Shown: positions 9,466 through 18,600, numbered from the stretch's first letter. The stretch is 64,000 nt of DNA from Paenibacillus prosopidis (GCF_003337375.1 NZ_QPJD01000008.1:1-64000); one strand, 5' to 3'. The notes: a model not told the origin generated them from the letters alone. Numbers and translations: made by a program.

Positions 9466-10356
9466 TTACTCCCTTGTACCTTCATGCGTGTTTCCTTTAA
9501 GCAGATCCATCTTGTCATATTCGTTGTTGCGATATTCACTTGGAGACATGCCAAATGTCTTCTTGAACATACGCGAGAACAATAGTTGATCATGATACCC
9601 TACAGAATAAGCGACTTCCCTGATGGACAAGGAAGCCTTCTTTAATAGTTCCCTTGCTTTGTTTAAACGGTATTGGAATACATATTGTTGAGGGGAAATT
9701 CCAACTGCCTCTTTAAAAAGACTAGACATATATTTTCGAGTTAATCCTAATTCATTGGCCAAATCCTCTATGCGAAGTGACCTCGAGTAATTCGTTTCCG
9801 TGTAGGCCAGAATACGAGAAACATAGACATCCTTCCCAGAATCGAATCGCTTGAACTGGACATTTGAACCCACCGAGTCCATGATTACCGCCAAAAAAGA
9901 ACATAAAGCAGCGGTCAGCCTAAGATCGCGGCTGCTGGCATGGATCAACTGGCTCGCTTCATACATCTGGCGGATACAGCTGCGAATAACATCGTCCTGC
10001 TCGCATGTAAAAACAGGTTGTTCCACAGAAAGTATAGCATTTGCTGCACAGTATTCCGCAGAAGCACCCTGAAACGCAACCCATGAATAGGTCCAAGGAT
10101 CAGCTTCATCTGCGGCATAAGAAGAAATCTGATCCGGGTAGATTAAAAACCCTTGTCCACTGCTTAGCGTGTAAGTTTGATTTATAGTACGAAATATCCC
10201 TTTACCGCTATGGATATAGTGAATTTTGTAATGATCCTTGAGCGCCGGCCCCCAAGAATGACCCGGAGGACATTGCTGTGTTCCTGAATAAAACAGCTTT
10301 AAGTCTATATTTGAGCTATTGCTATACGTCGATATTTTATAGTCGTTTCCAAGCAT
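9466..10356 (-). CDS. AraC family transcriptional regulator
   Basis: A 296-residue regulator with an N-terminal cupin-like sensor (about 20-150; HYIHSGKGIF and GQGFLIYPDQISSY are typical of sugar-binding AraC domains) and a C-terminal double helix-turn-helix (about 185-285; IEDLANELGLTRKYMSSLFKE, then VAYSVGYHDQLLFSRMFKKTFG). GGAGGGC lies before the ATG. It is divergent from an aldo/keto reductase gene 137 bases away, the likely target. The ligand is unknown; sugars are usual for this subfamily. Confidence 0.92.
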   Translation of the reverse strand: MLGNDYKISTYSNSSNIDLKLFYSGTQQCPPGHSWGPALKDHYKIHYIHSGKGIFRTINQTYTLSSGQGFLIYPDQISSYAADEADPWTYSWVAFQGASAEYCAANAILSVEQPVFTCEQDDVIRSCIRQMYEASQLIHASSRDLRLTAALCSFLAVIMDSVGSNVQFKRFDSGKDVYVSRILAYTETNYSRSLRIEDLANELGLTRKYMSSLFKEAVGISPQQYVFQYRLNKARELLKKASLSIREVAYSVGYHDQLLFSRMFKKTFGMSPSEYRNNEYDKMDLLKGNTHEGTRE

Positions 10357-10493
10357 CGTCTGCCCTCCTGCATCCTCTACTCCTATGAGAATGGCGACAT
10401 TATACCATATTATAAAGTCATACAGCTATACCAATTTCTCTCTTGTAAAGGGTACAATGACGAGGATACAATCCATATGGCGAGGTGTTAACG

Positions 10494-11486
10494 ATGACTT
10501 ACAAGGCGCAAGAAGACCGATATACAGGAATGACCTATAACCGCAGTGGAAACTCCGGATTAAAGCTGCCGGCCATTTCCCTCGGACTGTGGCATAATTT
10601 TGGCGGTGTAGACCGTTATGAGAATGGACGAACGATGATTCGCAGAGCCTTCGACTTGGGAATTACCCATTTTGACTTGGCTAATAATTATGGTCCGCCT
10701 GCCGGTTCGGCAGAGGAGACTTTCGGAAGGATATTGAAGGAAGATTTGCAAGGCTATCGGGATGAAATCATCGTATCTACAAAGGCTGGCTATTTGATGT
10801 GGCCAGGACCTTACGGGGAATGGGGCTCCAAAAAGCAATTAATTTCAAGCCTGGATCAAAGCCTGAAACGGATGCAGCTGAATTATGTCGATATCTTTTA
10901 TCATCATCGTCCAGATCCAGAAACCCCGCTTGAAGAAACCATGGCAGCTTTAGACTTGATCGTCAGACAAGGTAAAGCGCTCTATGTCGGGCTCTCCAAC
11001 TACTCTCCCGAACAAACGATAGCAGCAGTACGCATCTTGAATGATTTGGGAACTCCCTGCCTCATTCACCAGGTTAGGTACTCCATGCTGGAACGGCGAA
11101 TCGAAGAAGGTTTGCTCGATGTGCTGCAGGAGAACAAGATCGGATGTATTGCCTTCTCTCCCCTTGCTAAGGGCATGCTGACCGATAGATACCTTCATGG
11201 AATCCCAGCCGATTCCCGCGCAAACAGCAATAGCAACTTTTTAAATCCGGAGGAATTGACAGATGTGGTTCTTGCCAAAGCTGCAAAGCTTCAATCTCTC
11301 GCACAGGAGCGCGGACAGAAGCTATCGCAAATGGCGTTATCCTGGGTGCTGCGGGGAGGACGAGTTACCTCTGCTTTAATCGGATCGAGTAAGGTTAGTC
11401 AGATTGAAGACGCCGCAGCCGCCGTTCATACTTGTGATTTCACAGAGGAAGAATTGCAGCAGATTGACGCTATTTTGAATGAATAA
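10494..11486 (+). CDS. yghZ: Aldo/keto reductase, YghZ-like (L-glyceraldehyde-3-phosphate reductase family)
   Basis: A 330-residue NADPH-dependent (beta/alpha)8 reductase. The tetrad is visible as Asp61, Tyr66 (FDLANNYG), Lys97 (STKAGY) and His138 (FYHHRPD). The segments ANNYGPPAGSAEE, KAGYLMWPGPYG and CIAFSPLAKGML are diagnostic for the YghZ (AKR14) group, which reduces L-glyceraldehyde 3-phosphate and methylglyoxal-like aldehydes. The ATG at 10494 is preferred over an in-frame GTG at 10485 because the GAGGTG ribosome binding site (10482-10487) overlaps the GTG and lies six bases from the ATG. It is divergent from the AraC-type regulator that probably controls it. Confidence 0.9.
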   Translation: MTYKAQEDRYTGMTYNRSGNSGLKLPAISLGLWHNFGGVDRYENGRTMIRRAFDLGITHFDLANNYGPPAGSAEETFGRILKEDLQGYRDEIIVSTKAGYLMWPGPYGEWGSKKQLISSLDQSLKRMQLNYVDIFYHHRPDPETPLEETMAALDLIVRQGKALYVGLSNYSPEQTIAAVRILNDLGTPCLIHQVRYSMLERRIEEGLLDVLQENKIGCIAFSPLAKGMLTDRYLHGIPADSRANSNSNFLNPEELTDVVLAKAAKLQSLAQERGQKLSQMALSWVLRGGRVTSALIGSSKVSQIEDAAAAVHTCDFTEEELQQIDAILNE

Positions 11487-11646
11487 GTGAACAAAAAAGC
11501 ATTCCAACCACGAGAAATTCGTAGAAGGGAATGGTGGAGGCTGTTTAGCTCACGAATGGGCTCACGGCCTAGATTGGAACCTGTACTCGTATTCTCATAA
11601 CTTAAGATAATTAAATAAATTTGCACATAAATCTATTTTTTTACAC

Positions 11647-11676
11647 TTGTACGTACAGGTTGCTAGAGGGTAAAAT
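11647..11676 (+). promoter_or_regulatory. Putative promoter with overlapping palindrome
   Basis: TTGTAC (11647-11652) and TAAAAT (11671-11676) are 18 bp apart and could be -35 and -10 boxes for the MacAB-like operon. The -35 box is part of the perfect palindrome TGTACGTACA (11648-11657), a possible repressor site. Confidence 0.45.
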
Positions 11677-11742
11677 GGAAAAAGATATAAATGTAAACGG
11701 TTTACTGGTAGATATTTGCTAGAGACGGAGGTTTGTCATTTC

Positions 11743-12435
11743 ATGCAATCATCAACGGGCGATATGATCCGTGCAAGCGCTTTAAAACGCACGTTCGGAC
11801 GTGGCATCGGTGCGGTTACCGTACTCAAGGGTGTCGATTTGTCGATCCCGTCGGGTCGGCTTATTGCTTTTAAAGGAAGATCCGGTTCAGGGAAGACGAC
11901 GCTGATCAATTTGCTCAGTGCGCTGGATCGTCCGACGGAAGGGCAAATTACATTCGCAGGACGCGACTTGACAGCGATGTCTAACCAAGAGCGTGATCTT
12001 GTGCGGCGCAAGGAAATGGGACTTATTTTTCAATCGTTTGCCCTTATTCCGCTTATGTCCGCTTATGAGAATGTAGAGTTTATATTAAGGGTGGCAGGCG
12101 TGCCGGCGGGCGGCCGTAAGGAAGCTGCTATTCACGCCCTGGAGCAGGTCGGCCTGAAGTCGCGCATGCATCACCGGCCGTTCGAGCTTTCGGGCGGAGA
12201 GCAGCAAAGAACGGCAATCGCAAGAGCAATTGCACACAAACCGAAGCTGCTTTTGGCTGATGAGCCTACGGCAGAGCTGGATAGCCGTACCGGTTTGCAA
12301 ATTATGAAAGTTTTTCGCGACTTGGTAGAATCAGCAGGCATGACCATCATCATGACCACGCACGATCCTGCCATTATGGAAATTGTTGACCATGTATATG
12401 AATTGGAGGATGGACAAATTGTCGCAAAAGCTTAA
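11743..12435 (+). CDS. ABC transporter ATP-binding protein (MacB/LolD type)
   Basis: A 230-residue stand-alone ATPase. Start ATG 11743 is chosen for ACGGAGG at 11725-11731. Walker A GRSGSGKTT, signature LSGGEQQR, Walker B LLLADEPTAELD and the switch histidine in TTHD are all intact. It belongs to the group that pairs with FtsX-type permeases and powers mechanotransmission across the membrane. It heads a four-gene operon: ATPase, lipoprotein adaptor, FtsX permease, second ATPase. Its 3' end overlaps the adaptor gene, which indicates translational coupling. Confidence 0.9.
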   Translation: MQSSTGDMIRASALKRTFGRGIGAVTVLKGVDLSIPSGRLIAFKGRSGSGKTTLINLLSALDRPTEGQITFAGRDLTAMSNQERDLVRRKEMGLIFQSFALIPLMSAYENVEFILRVAGVPAGGRKEAAIHALEQVGLKSRMHHRPFELSGGEQQRTAIARAIAHKPKLLLADEPTAELDSRTGLQIMKVFRDLVESAGMTIIMTTHDPAIMEIVDHVYELEDGQIVAKA

Positions 12436-13444
12436 ACCGGTGCTTGGATTTACATTCGCGCTGCTGATCAGCGCTTCACTTACAGGGTGCTCCTTGCTGC
12501 CTGCGGAAGAGGATGCTTTGAAGCCGCCGCTCGTCAAGCCGGCAGAAGAAAACTATCGAACCGTTACCGTTGAGAAGGGGACAATCTCGCAAGAAATTAA
12601 TGGCAGCGGCAGTCTTGAATCAACCCATACGGAAATCGCGCAATTTACCGGCCAGGGAGGACGAATTGCAAAGATGCTCGTCACGTCCGGAAGCCAAGTT
12701 AAGAAAGGCGACGTACTCGTTCAGCTTAACGTTGACGGGCTGGATATTCAGCTGAAGGAGCAGGAGCTGTCGCTTGCACGTGCTAAGCTCACACTTAAGC
12801 AGGCCAAAGCGGGCGGTGACAATGATGCGATCAACATCGCAAAGCTTCAAATGGATATTGAAACTTTAAAGCTTGAACGATTGCAAGCGACATTCAACAG
12901 TAAACAGCTTGTTGCCGGCATGAACGGTCAAGTGACGTTCGTAGAGGAATTGGACGAGGGGGATTTTGTCGAGCCCTATCAGACGCTCGTCATTATTTCC
13001 GATCCTTCGAAGCTTCGCGTAGCGCTTCGGGTTGAAACGGGCGCTGAGATTAGCAGCGTCGATGTAGGCTATCCGGCAAAGGTCAAATTCGGCACAGAGG
13101 AGATAGATGGCAAAGTAGTACAAACCCCTTCCTCGGCACCGGCTACCATGAACGAACAGCTGCAAGAGCGTTATTCTAAAACATTGTTTATAGAAGTGCC
13201 GAAAATTCCGGGCGACGCATCGATCGGAGCGTTTACGGATGTGAAAATCATTTTGCAGCAGCGTGACGATGTATTGAAAATTCCGCGCAGCGGCGTTCGC
13301 AGCTTCCTCGGCAGAACATTCGTCAGAACGCTCGAGGACGGCAATAAAATTCGTGAAATCGATGTAGAAACAGGCATTAAGGGCTCTACGGAAATTGAAA
13401 TTACGAAGGGCTTGGAAGAAGGCGCGGTAGTCGTTTTGCAGTAA
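12419..13444 (+). CDS. Lipoprotein efflux adaptor (HlyD/MacA family)
   Basis: About 341 residues with a lipoprotein signal: hydrophobic stretch and the lipobox LTGC, so the mature protein is anchored outside the membrane. A biotinyl-lipoyl-like hairpin half (near GGRIAKMLVTSGSQVKKGD), a short coiled-coil (about 110-155), the returning half (GQVTFVEELDEGDFV) and a beta-barrel domain follow. The start is uncertain: TTG 12419 has GGAGG nine bases upstream, ATG 12410 lies too close to it, and ATG 12392/12398 are also in frame. MacA-like adaptors in Gram-positives link an FtsX permease to an extracellular substrate, often antimicrobial peptides. Confidence 0.87.
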   Translation: MSQKLKPVLGFTFALLISASLTGCSLLPAEEDALKPPLVKPAEENYRTVTVEKGTISQEINGSGSLESTHTEIAQFTGQGGRIAKMLVTSGSQVKKGDVLVQLNVDGLDIQLKEQELSLARAKLTLKQAKAGGDNDAINIAKLQMDIETLKLERLQATFNSKQLVAGMNGQVTFVEELDEGDFVEPYQTLVIISDPSKLRVALRVETGAEISSVDVGYPAKVKFGTEEIDGKVVQTPSSAPATMNEQLQERYSKTLFIEVPKIPGDASIGAFTDVKIILQQRDDVLKIPRSGVRSFLGRTFVRTLEDGNKIREIDVETGIKGSTEIEITKGLEEGAVVVLQ

Positions 13445-13525
13445 TCTAAACAATGGCTTTCACTTAAAACATTATTTGCGCCGACTAAGGTTGGCGTCAG
13501 TTGTTTACGCTTGGGAGGTTTTCGT

Positions 13526-16408
13526 GTGGCTTTGTTTGTCATGATTATTCGCAAAATGGTTCAGAACAAGTGGCTGGTCGCCAGCTTGTTTATCGGCTTG
13601 GTGATGTCTGTCGCTCTGGTAAGCAGCATGCCAATCTATTCGGAAGCCGTCCTTTCCCGGATGCTGGTCAAAGATTTAGAGACGATGCAGACCAAGAAGA
13701 ACGTTTATCCGGGCTCGCAATATTCCAAATTGTTTTTCACCAAAGAAACACCGGAGCAGATGAATAAGATTTTCACGAAAGTGGACCGTTATATTCATAA
13801 TCAAGCATCGGCAAGCTTCCAAATTCCAGTACAGGAGCTCGTAACCGATTTTCAGTCGAAGACATTGAAGATTAGGCTGGAGAACGATACGGAGACGAAT
13901 AGGAATAAAGCATTAAAGTCGGTATCGCTGCATTCATTCTCCGAGCTTGAGGAGCACATTCAATTGACGGACGGACGGATGCCTGCAGAGCAGCCGGTCG
14001 ACGGGGTTTATGAGGTGCTTGTTACGGAAAGAGCCCTTATTCAATATAAAACGGTATTAGATGCCGTTTTTGTTATCGATGATACTAAAATTGCCGGGGA
14101 AATAAAGTTTAAGCCGGTCGGCGTATTCGGGAAGAAGCAGGATGATGATCCATACTTCAGAGATTCGGACTTAAGCGAGCTAAGCAACAGCTTTGTTATT
14201 AGCGATAAGCTGGCTAAGCAGCATCTTTTGCAGGAAAGTCGAATTCCGCTCGCTTCTGTCGGATGGTTCTTCGTGCTTGATTATTCGAAGCTGGAGCTGC
14301 GGTACGTGGATGATTTTATCCAGACGACGTATAAGATTCACAATAGCATGCTTAACAACGTAACGACGTATCAAGCGGTCTCGGAAACGCCGGCGCTCGA
14401 AACGATCGCGACCTATTTGGAACGTGCGGAGCAGCTCAGGACGTTAATGTGGTCGCTCAACGTACCGGTTCTCATTATGCTCGGGTTCTATATGTTTATG
14501 GTTTCTAATCTGATCGCCGACCGACAAAAGAATGAGATCGCCGTACTACGCAGCAGGGGAGCGGCACGATGGCAGGTTATTACCTCCTATGCGGTTGAAG
14601 GCATCCTCTTGTGTGGTATCGCTTGCGCCGTAGGACCGCTGCTTGGAGTCGTTTTGACGGAGGTGCTCGGCGCTTCGAACGGATTTCTTGAATTTGTGCA
14701 GCGCGTTCGTCTTCCTGTAAGGCTTACGTCGGAATCTTACCGTTACGGTGCGATTGCTGCGGTTGCCTGCTTTGTTATTATGCTCATCCCAATCATCATT
14801 GCTACCCGTGTTACGATCGTTGGGCATAAGCAGCAATTGGCAAGACTGCTGAAATCACCGCTGTGGCATAAAATGTTTCTCGATGTCATTGCCCTTGCGC
14901 TTGCCATTTACGGGCTGTACACGTTTAGAAAGCGGCTCGCCGATTTGCAAAGCCTGGGACTTAATGCCGATGATCTGAATATTGACCCGCTGCAGTTTGT
15001 TGTGCCGGCCTTGTTCATTATGGGGGCGGGATTGCTGCTGCTAAGGCTATACCCTTGGGTGCTTCGAATCGTTTATTGGATCGGAAAAAAATGGTGGCCG
15101 CCGTCGGTTTACGCAACATTAATCCAGGTTGGCCGCTCCAGTACGCAATATCAATTTTTAATGATATTTCTTATTATGACGATAGCAACCGGCGTGTTCA
15201 GCGCCTCGGCGGCAAGAACGATTAACAATAATACGGAAGACCGTATCCGTTACGGCAACGGCGCGGAGATCGTGCTGAGCTCGCAATGGGTAAACGATGC
15301 TCCGCCGCCGCCTCCGCCGGGAGCGCCTGTGCAGGAACAAACGACACCTACACAAACGGTCGTTCATTATCTGGAGCCTGCATTCGAGCCGTTCAAGACT
15401 TTGAAGGGCGTCCAGAATGCGGCCAAAGTTTTTACGAAGGAAGAAGCATCCTTCAGCGTTAATGATGGTAACGGAGCAGCTACCCTGATGGGGATTGATA
15501 CGGATGAGTTTGGAGAAACCACCTGGTTCCGTGACAGCTTGCTGGATTATCCGATCAATGATTATTTGAACCTGCTCGCTTCCGACTCGCAAGCGGTTCT
15601 CATATCGAGAACGCTGGCCGACCAGCAGAAGGTTAAACCGGGCGATACGATTTGGGTAGGCTGGAGCGATGTGCCGCAGCAGCCGTTCAAGGTGTATGGT
15701 ATCATCGATTATTTCCCTACGTTTAATCCAAATCCGGCTATTGGCAGCGTTGATGTGAGTGATGAGGAAACGGCTTCTAATGCGCCAATGCTCATCGTGG
15801 CACATTTGCCTCGAGTACAGGTGCAGCTCGCTCTGGAGCCGTATGATGTTTGGATCAAGCTGAAGCCTGAGGCGACGACGGCGGATTTTTATGAAGGAAT
15901 CAAGGAATCGGAACTGCCGGTAACGAGCATTGTGAATACGAGAGAAGAGCTCGTGCAGGCGAAAAACGATCCGTTCCTAATGGCTTTAAACGGGATTTTG
16001 ACGCTCGGCTTCGTTCTGTCGATTCTCGTCAGCTTTATCGGGTTTTTATTATACTGGGTGTTGTCGTTACGCGGACGGACGCTGCAAAATGGTATTTTAC
16101 GCGCAATTGGTCTGTCGCTTAAGCAGCTCATCGGAATGCTTGCCGTGGAGCAGCTGCTTACATCCGGCGTTGCTGTGCTGATTGGTATCTTGGTCGGCAA
16201 CGTTGCCAGCCTGCTGTATGTGCCTAATTTTCAAATCGCCTTTAATCCGAGCAGTCTTGTCCCGCCGTTTAAAGTCATGTTTGATTCCGGGGATTTGATG
16301 CGTATTTATGTATTGGTCGGATTCATGCTGACTTTCGGTCTTGGGATACTGGCCTATATGCTGTCGCGTCTGCGCATTCATCAAGCGATTAAGCTAGGGG
16401 AGGATTGA
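13526..16408 (+). CDS. ABC transporter permease, large FtsX/MacB-type
   Basis: A 960-residue permease. GTG 13526 is preferred, with GGGAGG at 13513-13518; a TTG at 13511 coincides with the ribosome binding site. One N-terminal helix (about 15-38) is followed by a large extracellular domain. An FtsX core of three helices lies at about 310-430, further helices around 450-540, a second extracellular domain (about 570-800) contains a Pro-rich stretch starting DAPPPPPPGAP, and a C-terminal FtsX core ends the protein (about 820-955). Two FtsX cores in one chain mean a complete permease pair fused together. It lies between two different ATPase genes, which may form an asymmetric ATPase pair for it. 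Confidence 0.87.
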   Translation: MALFVMIIRKMVQNKWLVASLFIGLVMSVALVSSMPIYSEAVLSRMLVKDLETMQTKKNVYPGSQYSKLFFTKETPEQMNKIFTKVDRYIHNQASASFQIPVQELVTDFQSKTLKIRLENDTETNRNKALKSVSLHSFSELEEHIQLTDGRMPAEQPVDGVYEVLVTERALIQYKTVLDAVFVIDDTKIAGEIKFKPVGVFGKKQDDDPYFRDSDLSELSNSFVISDKLAKQHLLQESRIPLASVGWFFVLDYSKLELRYVDDFIQTTYKIHNSMLNNVTTYQAVSETPALETIATYLERAEQLRTLMWSLNVPVLIMLGFYMFMVSNLIADRQKNEIAVLRSRGAARWQVITSYAVEGILLCGIACAVGPLLGVVLTEVLGASNGFLEFVQRVRLPVRLTSESYRYGAIAAVACFVIMLIPIIIATRVTIVGHKQQLARLLKSPLWHKMFLDVIALALAIYGLYTFRKRLADLQSLGLNADDLNIDPLQFVVPALFIMGAGLLLLRLYPWVLRIVYWIGKKWWPPSVYATLIQVGRSSTQYQFLMIFLIMTIATGVFSASAARTINNNTEDRIRYGNGAEIVLSSQWVNDAPPPPPPGAPVQEQTTPTQTVVHYLEPAFEPFKTLKGVQNAAKVFTKEEASFSVNDGNGAATLMGIDTDEFGETTWFRDSLLDYPINDYLNLLASDSQAVLISRTLADQQKVKPGDTIWVGWSDVPQQPFKVYGIIDYFPTFNPNPAIGSVDVSDEETASNAPMLIVAHLPRVQVQLALEPYDVWIKLKPEATTADFYEGIKESELPVTSIVNTREELVQAKNDPFLMALNGILTLGFVLSILVSFIGFLLYWVLSLRGRTLQNGILRAIGLSLKQLIGMLAVEQLLTSGVAVLIGILVGNVASLLYVPNFQIAFNPSSLVPPFKVMFDSGDLMRIYVLVGFMLTFGLGILAYMLSRLRIHQAIKLGED

Positions 16409-16411
16409 CGG

Positions 16412-17290
16412 ATGATTCATTGCGAAGGGCTTGTCAAAATTTACAAAACGGCCGATCTCGAAGTATTCGCCCTGCAGGGCCTCGATCTCCATATCGAAAG
16501 CGGCGAGCTTATGGCCATTATCGGTAACAGCGGAAGCGGAAAGTCGACGCTGCTCAATATGCTGGGCGGCTTGGACCGCCCGACAGCCGGCAAGCTGACG
16601 GTCGACGGCAAAGATATGCTGAAATTTAGCGAACGTGATTTTGTCCGCTATAAGCGGGAAAGCGTCGGCTTCGTCTGGCAAAACAATGCGCGAAATCTGA
16701 TTCCGTATTTGACTGCGCTAGAGAATGTTGAGCTGCCTATATTGCTGACAGGCAGCCGCAAGCGCTGGCGGGCGAAGGAGCTGCTCGATGCAGTCGGACT
16801 TAGCCACCGGGCTTCGAACAAGCTGTACCAATTGTCCGGCGGTGAGCAGCAGCGGGTAGCTATCGCCATTGCTCTCGCGAATCATCCAAAGCTGCTGCTC
16901 GCGGACGAGCCGACAGGCTCCGTAGATTCTCGGATGGCCAATCAAATTTTGGATTTGTTTCGCGAGCTGAACCGGACAATCGGCATCACAGTCGTTATCG
17001 TTACGCATGATCCGGAGCTGGCGAAGAAGGTTGACCGCGTAGCGGCGATACGCGACGGCAAAATTTCGTCGGAAATGCTGCGTAGGCGTTCCTATGCCGA
17101 AGAGTTGGCGGAGCTTGAGGAAGCAGAGGAGGAAGGAACGCATGTTGAGTATGCGGTACTCGACAAAGCGGGCCGCCTGCAGGTTCCGTCCAATTATTTG
17201 GAATCCATTGGGGTAAAAAACTCGAACAAGCTGCGCGTTGAGCTTGGAGAGGGTAGAATCGTTCTTCTTCCTCCGGAGGAGAAAGAGTAG
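16412..17290 (+). CDS. ABC ATPase with C-terminal AbrB/SpoVT-like domain
   Basis: A 292-residue protein. Residues 1-225 are a complete MacB/LolD-type ATPase: Walker A GNSGSGKST (38-46), LSGGEQQR (141-148), Walker B LLLADEPTGSVD (161-172), switch His199. After an acidic linker (EELAELEEAEEEG) residues 246-288 read VLDKAGRLQVPSNYLESIG, then a short stretch ending GRIVLLPPE. That is the swapped-hairpin pattern of AbrB/SpoVT/MazE DNA-binding domains (D.AGR..VP..., hydrophobic strands, GRIVL.P). Such a fusion is unusual; the domain may dimerise the ATPase or bind DNA. GGGGAGG precedes the ATG and a strong terminator follows. ATPase assignment is firm; the extra domain rests on motif reading. Confidence 0.87.
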   Translation: MIHCEGLVKIYKTADLEVFALQGLDLHIESGELMAIIGNSGSGKSTLLNMLGGLDRPTAGKLTVDGKDMLKFSERDFVRYKRESVGFVWQNNARNLIPYLTALENVELPILLTGSRKRWRAKELLDAVGLSHRASNKLYQLSGGEQQRVAIAIALANHPKLLLADEPTGSVDSRMANQILDLFRELNRTIGITVVIVTHDPELAKKVDRVAAIRDGKISSEMLRRRSYAEELAELEEAEEEGTHVEYAVLDKAGRLQVPSNYLESIGVKNSNKLRVELGEGRIVLLPPEEKE

Positions 17291-17308
17291 TTTTTTGGGG
17301 TGGGTTGG

Positions 17309-17357
17309 GGCTGTCCTGTTTGCTCGGTTGAGCATAAGGACAGCCTTTAATTTTTTT
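17309..17357 (+). terminator. Intrinsic terminator of the MacAB-like operon
   Basis: GGCTGTCCT (17309-17317) pairs with AGGACAGCC (17337-17345), with an inner TGCTC/GAGCA stem, then TTTAATTTTTTT. Confidence 0.85.
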
Positions 17358-17376
17358 GCAGATCGAAAGATTGGCG

Positions 17377-17390
17377 TACCACTAGTGGTA
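17377..17390. promoter_or_regulatory. Perfect 14-bp palindrome
   Basis: TACCACTAGTGGTA stands in the 300-bp intergenic stretch between two convergent genes. No gene start is near, so a role as an operator is doubtful. Confidence 0.3.
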
Positions 17391-17512
17391 TAAGTAAGGA
17401 TAACGGTAATTAGTGGCGCTATGTCCACTGATTCTGCTTTACCGAGAGAAATAGAGGAAAAATTTGGCGTTATTCTGCGGTTTTAGGTGAGAAATAGGTC
17501 ATTTCAGGAGAG

Positions 17513-17601
17513 TAAGACCAAAAAATTCCCCTATTGTTCGTTTACTTCCACCAACTAGATGAATAAGACCAAAAATTTCCGCTATACTCGTATACTCACC
17601 T
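17513..17601. repeat. Diverged 51-bp tandem repeat
   Basis: TAAGACCAAAAAATTCCCC (17513 onward) recurs as TAAGACCAAAAATTTCCGC exactly 51 bp later (17564). The tails (TCGTTTACTTCC and TCGTATACTCACC) are also similar. The rest of 17360-17610 holds no recognisable gene. It resembles dispersed intergenic repeats of this bacterial group, by impression only. Confidence 0.5.
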
Positions 17602-17613
17602 TGCGCTAAAACT

Positions 17614-17648
17614 AAAAAAAGAGGAGCCCGAATTTCGGGCTCCTCTTT
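17614..17648 (-). terminator. Intrinsic terminator for the winged-helix regulator
   Basis: A 13-bp perfect stem (17618-17630 with 17636-17648) reads on the minus strand into TTTTTTTAG, placed just after the stop codon of the gene ending at 17668. Confidence 0.85.
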
Positions 17649-17667
17649 ATCGTAACCGTTAATATAT

Positions 17668-18600
17668 CTATATTTGCGCCCGTTCCTCTTGAGCTAGCTT
17701 CGTATAATAGAGCTTAAAGATAAGATCTTGATTATAATTGCCAAAGCCGGAGCCGAATAACGTTACGCCGCCAATATGCTCGGCATCCTCTAGGATCGCG
17801 ATGCGGAACGTCCAGTTGCTGTTGAGGATATCGATTTGATCCAGGCTTACATCGGAAAGCTTGAGGCCGTCCATATAAGTGCCTTCCTTCTTTATAATAA
17901 GCCGCTTCAGCAATCCGAATTGGTTGACATCATCAAACCACCAGGAGGGATTCAGCTTGCCCTTTCCTCCATAGTCGGCCGGACTCGTCCAGCTGCCAAC
18001 ATTTACGCCGTTAAAAAAGAATGTAAGATCAGACGGCCAGTTCATGTTGGTCAGCGGTGCTTCCGAAGAAATTTCCATCGAAATTTCGAGCTCCTCCGGG
18101 TTTTCGCTGCTTAATAGGAAGTTAGGAATTTTATATTCGATGTAGCCTTGTGAGAACCATAATATTTTGGCATTAACCCGGTCAGGGTCGAGGAAATATC
18201 TCGGGTCATCGAATATGCCGATTACTTTCTCAGTTGTACAAATGCCGCATGTCGGCACAATGTTTAGATCGGTATAGTGACCGATCGATACCTCGGTTCT
18301 CCGCGACTCACGATGGATAACGTCCTTGCGCGGGAAAGCGATCTCTAGTCCGTCCATTTGGAGCGAGCATACCTTCTGTGCAGCCCCGCCTTTGCCGGGC
18401 GTCATTTCGGAGCGGATGATTCCAGACTTTTCCAGCTTTTTTACGTGCATGGTCATGATGGCGCTGCTTAGACCTAATGCTTCAGCCAGCTCACGAATAT
18501 TCATCGATTTTTTGGAGAGTAAATGAATGATTTGGATACGTACATTGCTCGATATGGCCTCAAATACAGGCAGGCTTTGCTCTGACAGCTCGATTTTCAA
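17668..18600 (-). CDS. ArsR-like winged-helix regulator with unrecognised C-terminal domain
   Basis: A 310-residue protein. Residues 10-88 form an ArsR-like winged helix (VRIQIIHLLSKKSMNIRELAEALGLSSAIMTMHVKKLEKSG). The remaining ~220 residues are rich in beta-strand, Trp and Tyr patterns, carry a CGIC motif (PTCGICTTEK), and end with a segment describing a compact sandwich (TLFGSGFGNYNQDLIFKLYY). I do not recognise this domain; it could bind a sugar or a protein. The gene is divergent from the SDR - kinase - binding protein - LacI operon, which it may regulate. No typical ArsR metal-binding cysteine pair lies in the DNA-binding helix. Confidence 0.8.
   Translation of the reverse strand: MKIELSEQSLPVFEAISSNVRIQIIHLLSKKSMNIRELAEALGLSSAIMTMHVKKLEKSGIIRSEMTPGKGGAAQKVCSLQMDGLEIAFPRKDVIHRESRRTEVSIGHYTDLNIVPTCGICTTEKVIGIFDDPRYFLDPDRVNAKILWFSQGYIEYKIPNFLLSSENPEELEISMEISSEAPLTNMNWPSDLTFFFNGVNVGSWTSPADYGGKGKLNPSWWFDDVNQFGLLKRLIIKKEGTYMDGLKLSDVSLDQIDILNSNWTFRIAILEDAEHIGGVTLFGSGFGNYNQDLIFKLYYTKLAQEERAQI

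Noticed and set aside
11497..11536. CATTCC...GGAATG hairpin after the aldo/keto reductase gene considered as a terminator
   Set aside because: The loop is long and no T-tract follows.
15158..15805. A 215-codon minus-strand frame inside the FtsX permease gene
   Set aside because: Arg-rich antisense shadow; the plus-strand frame is a continuous permease.
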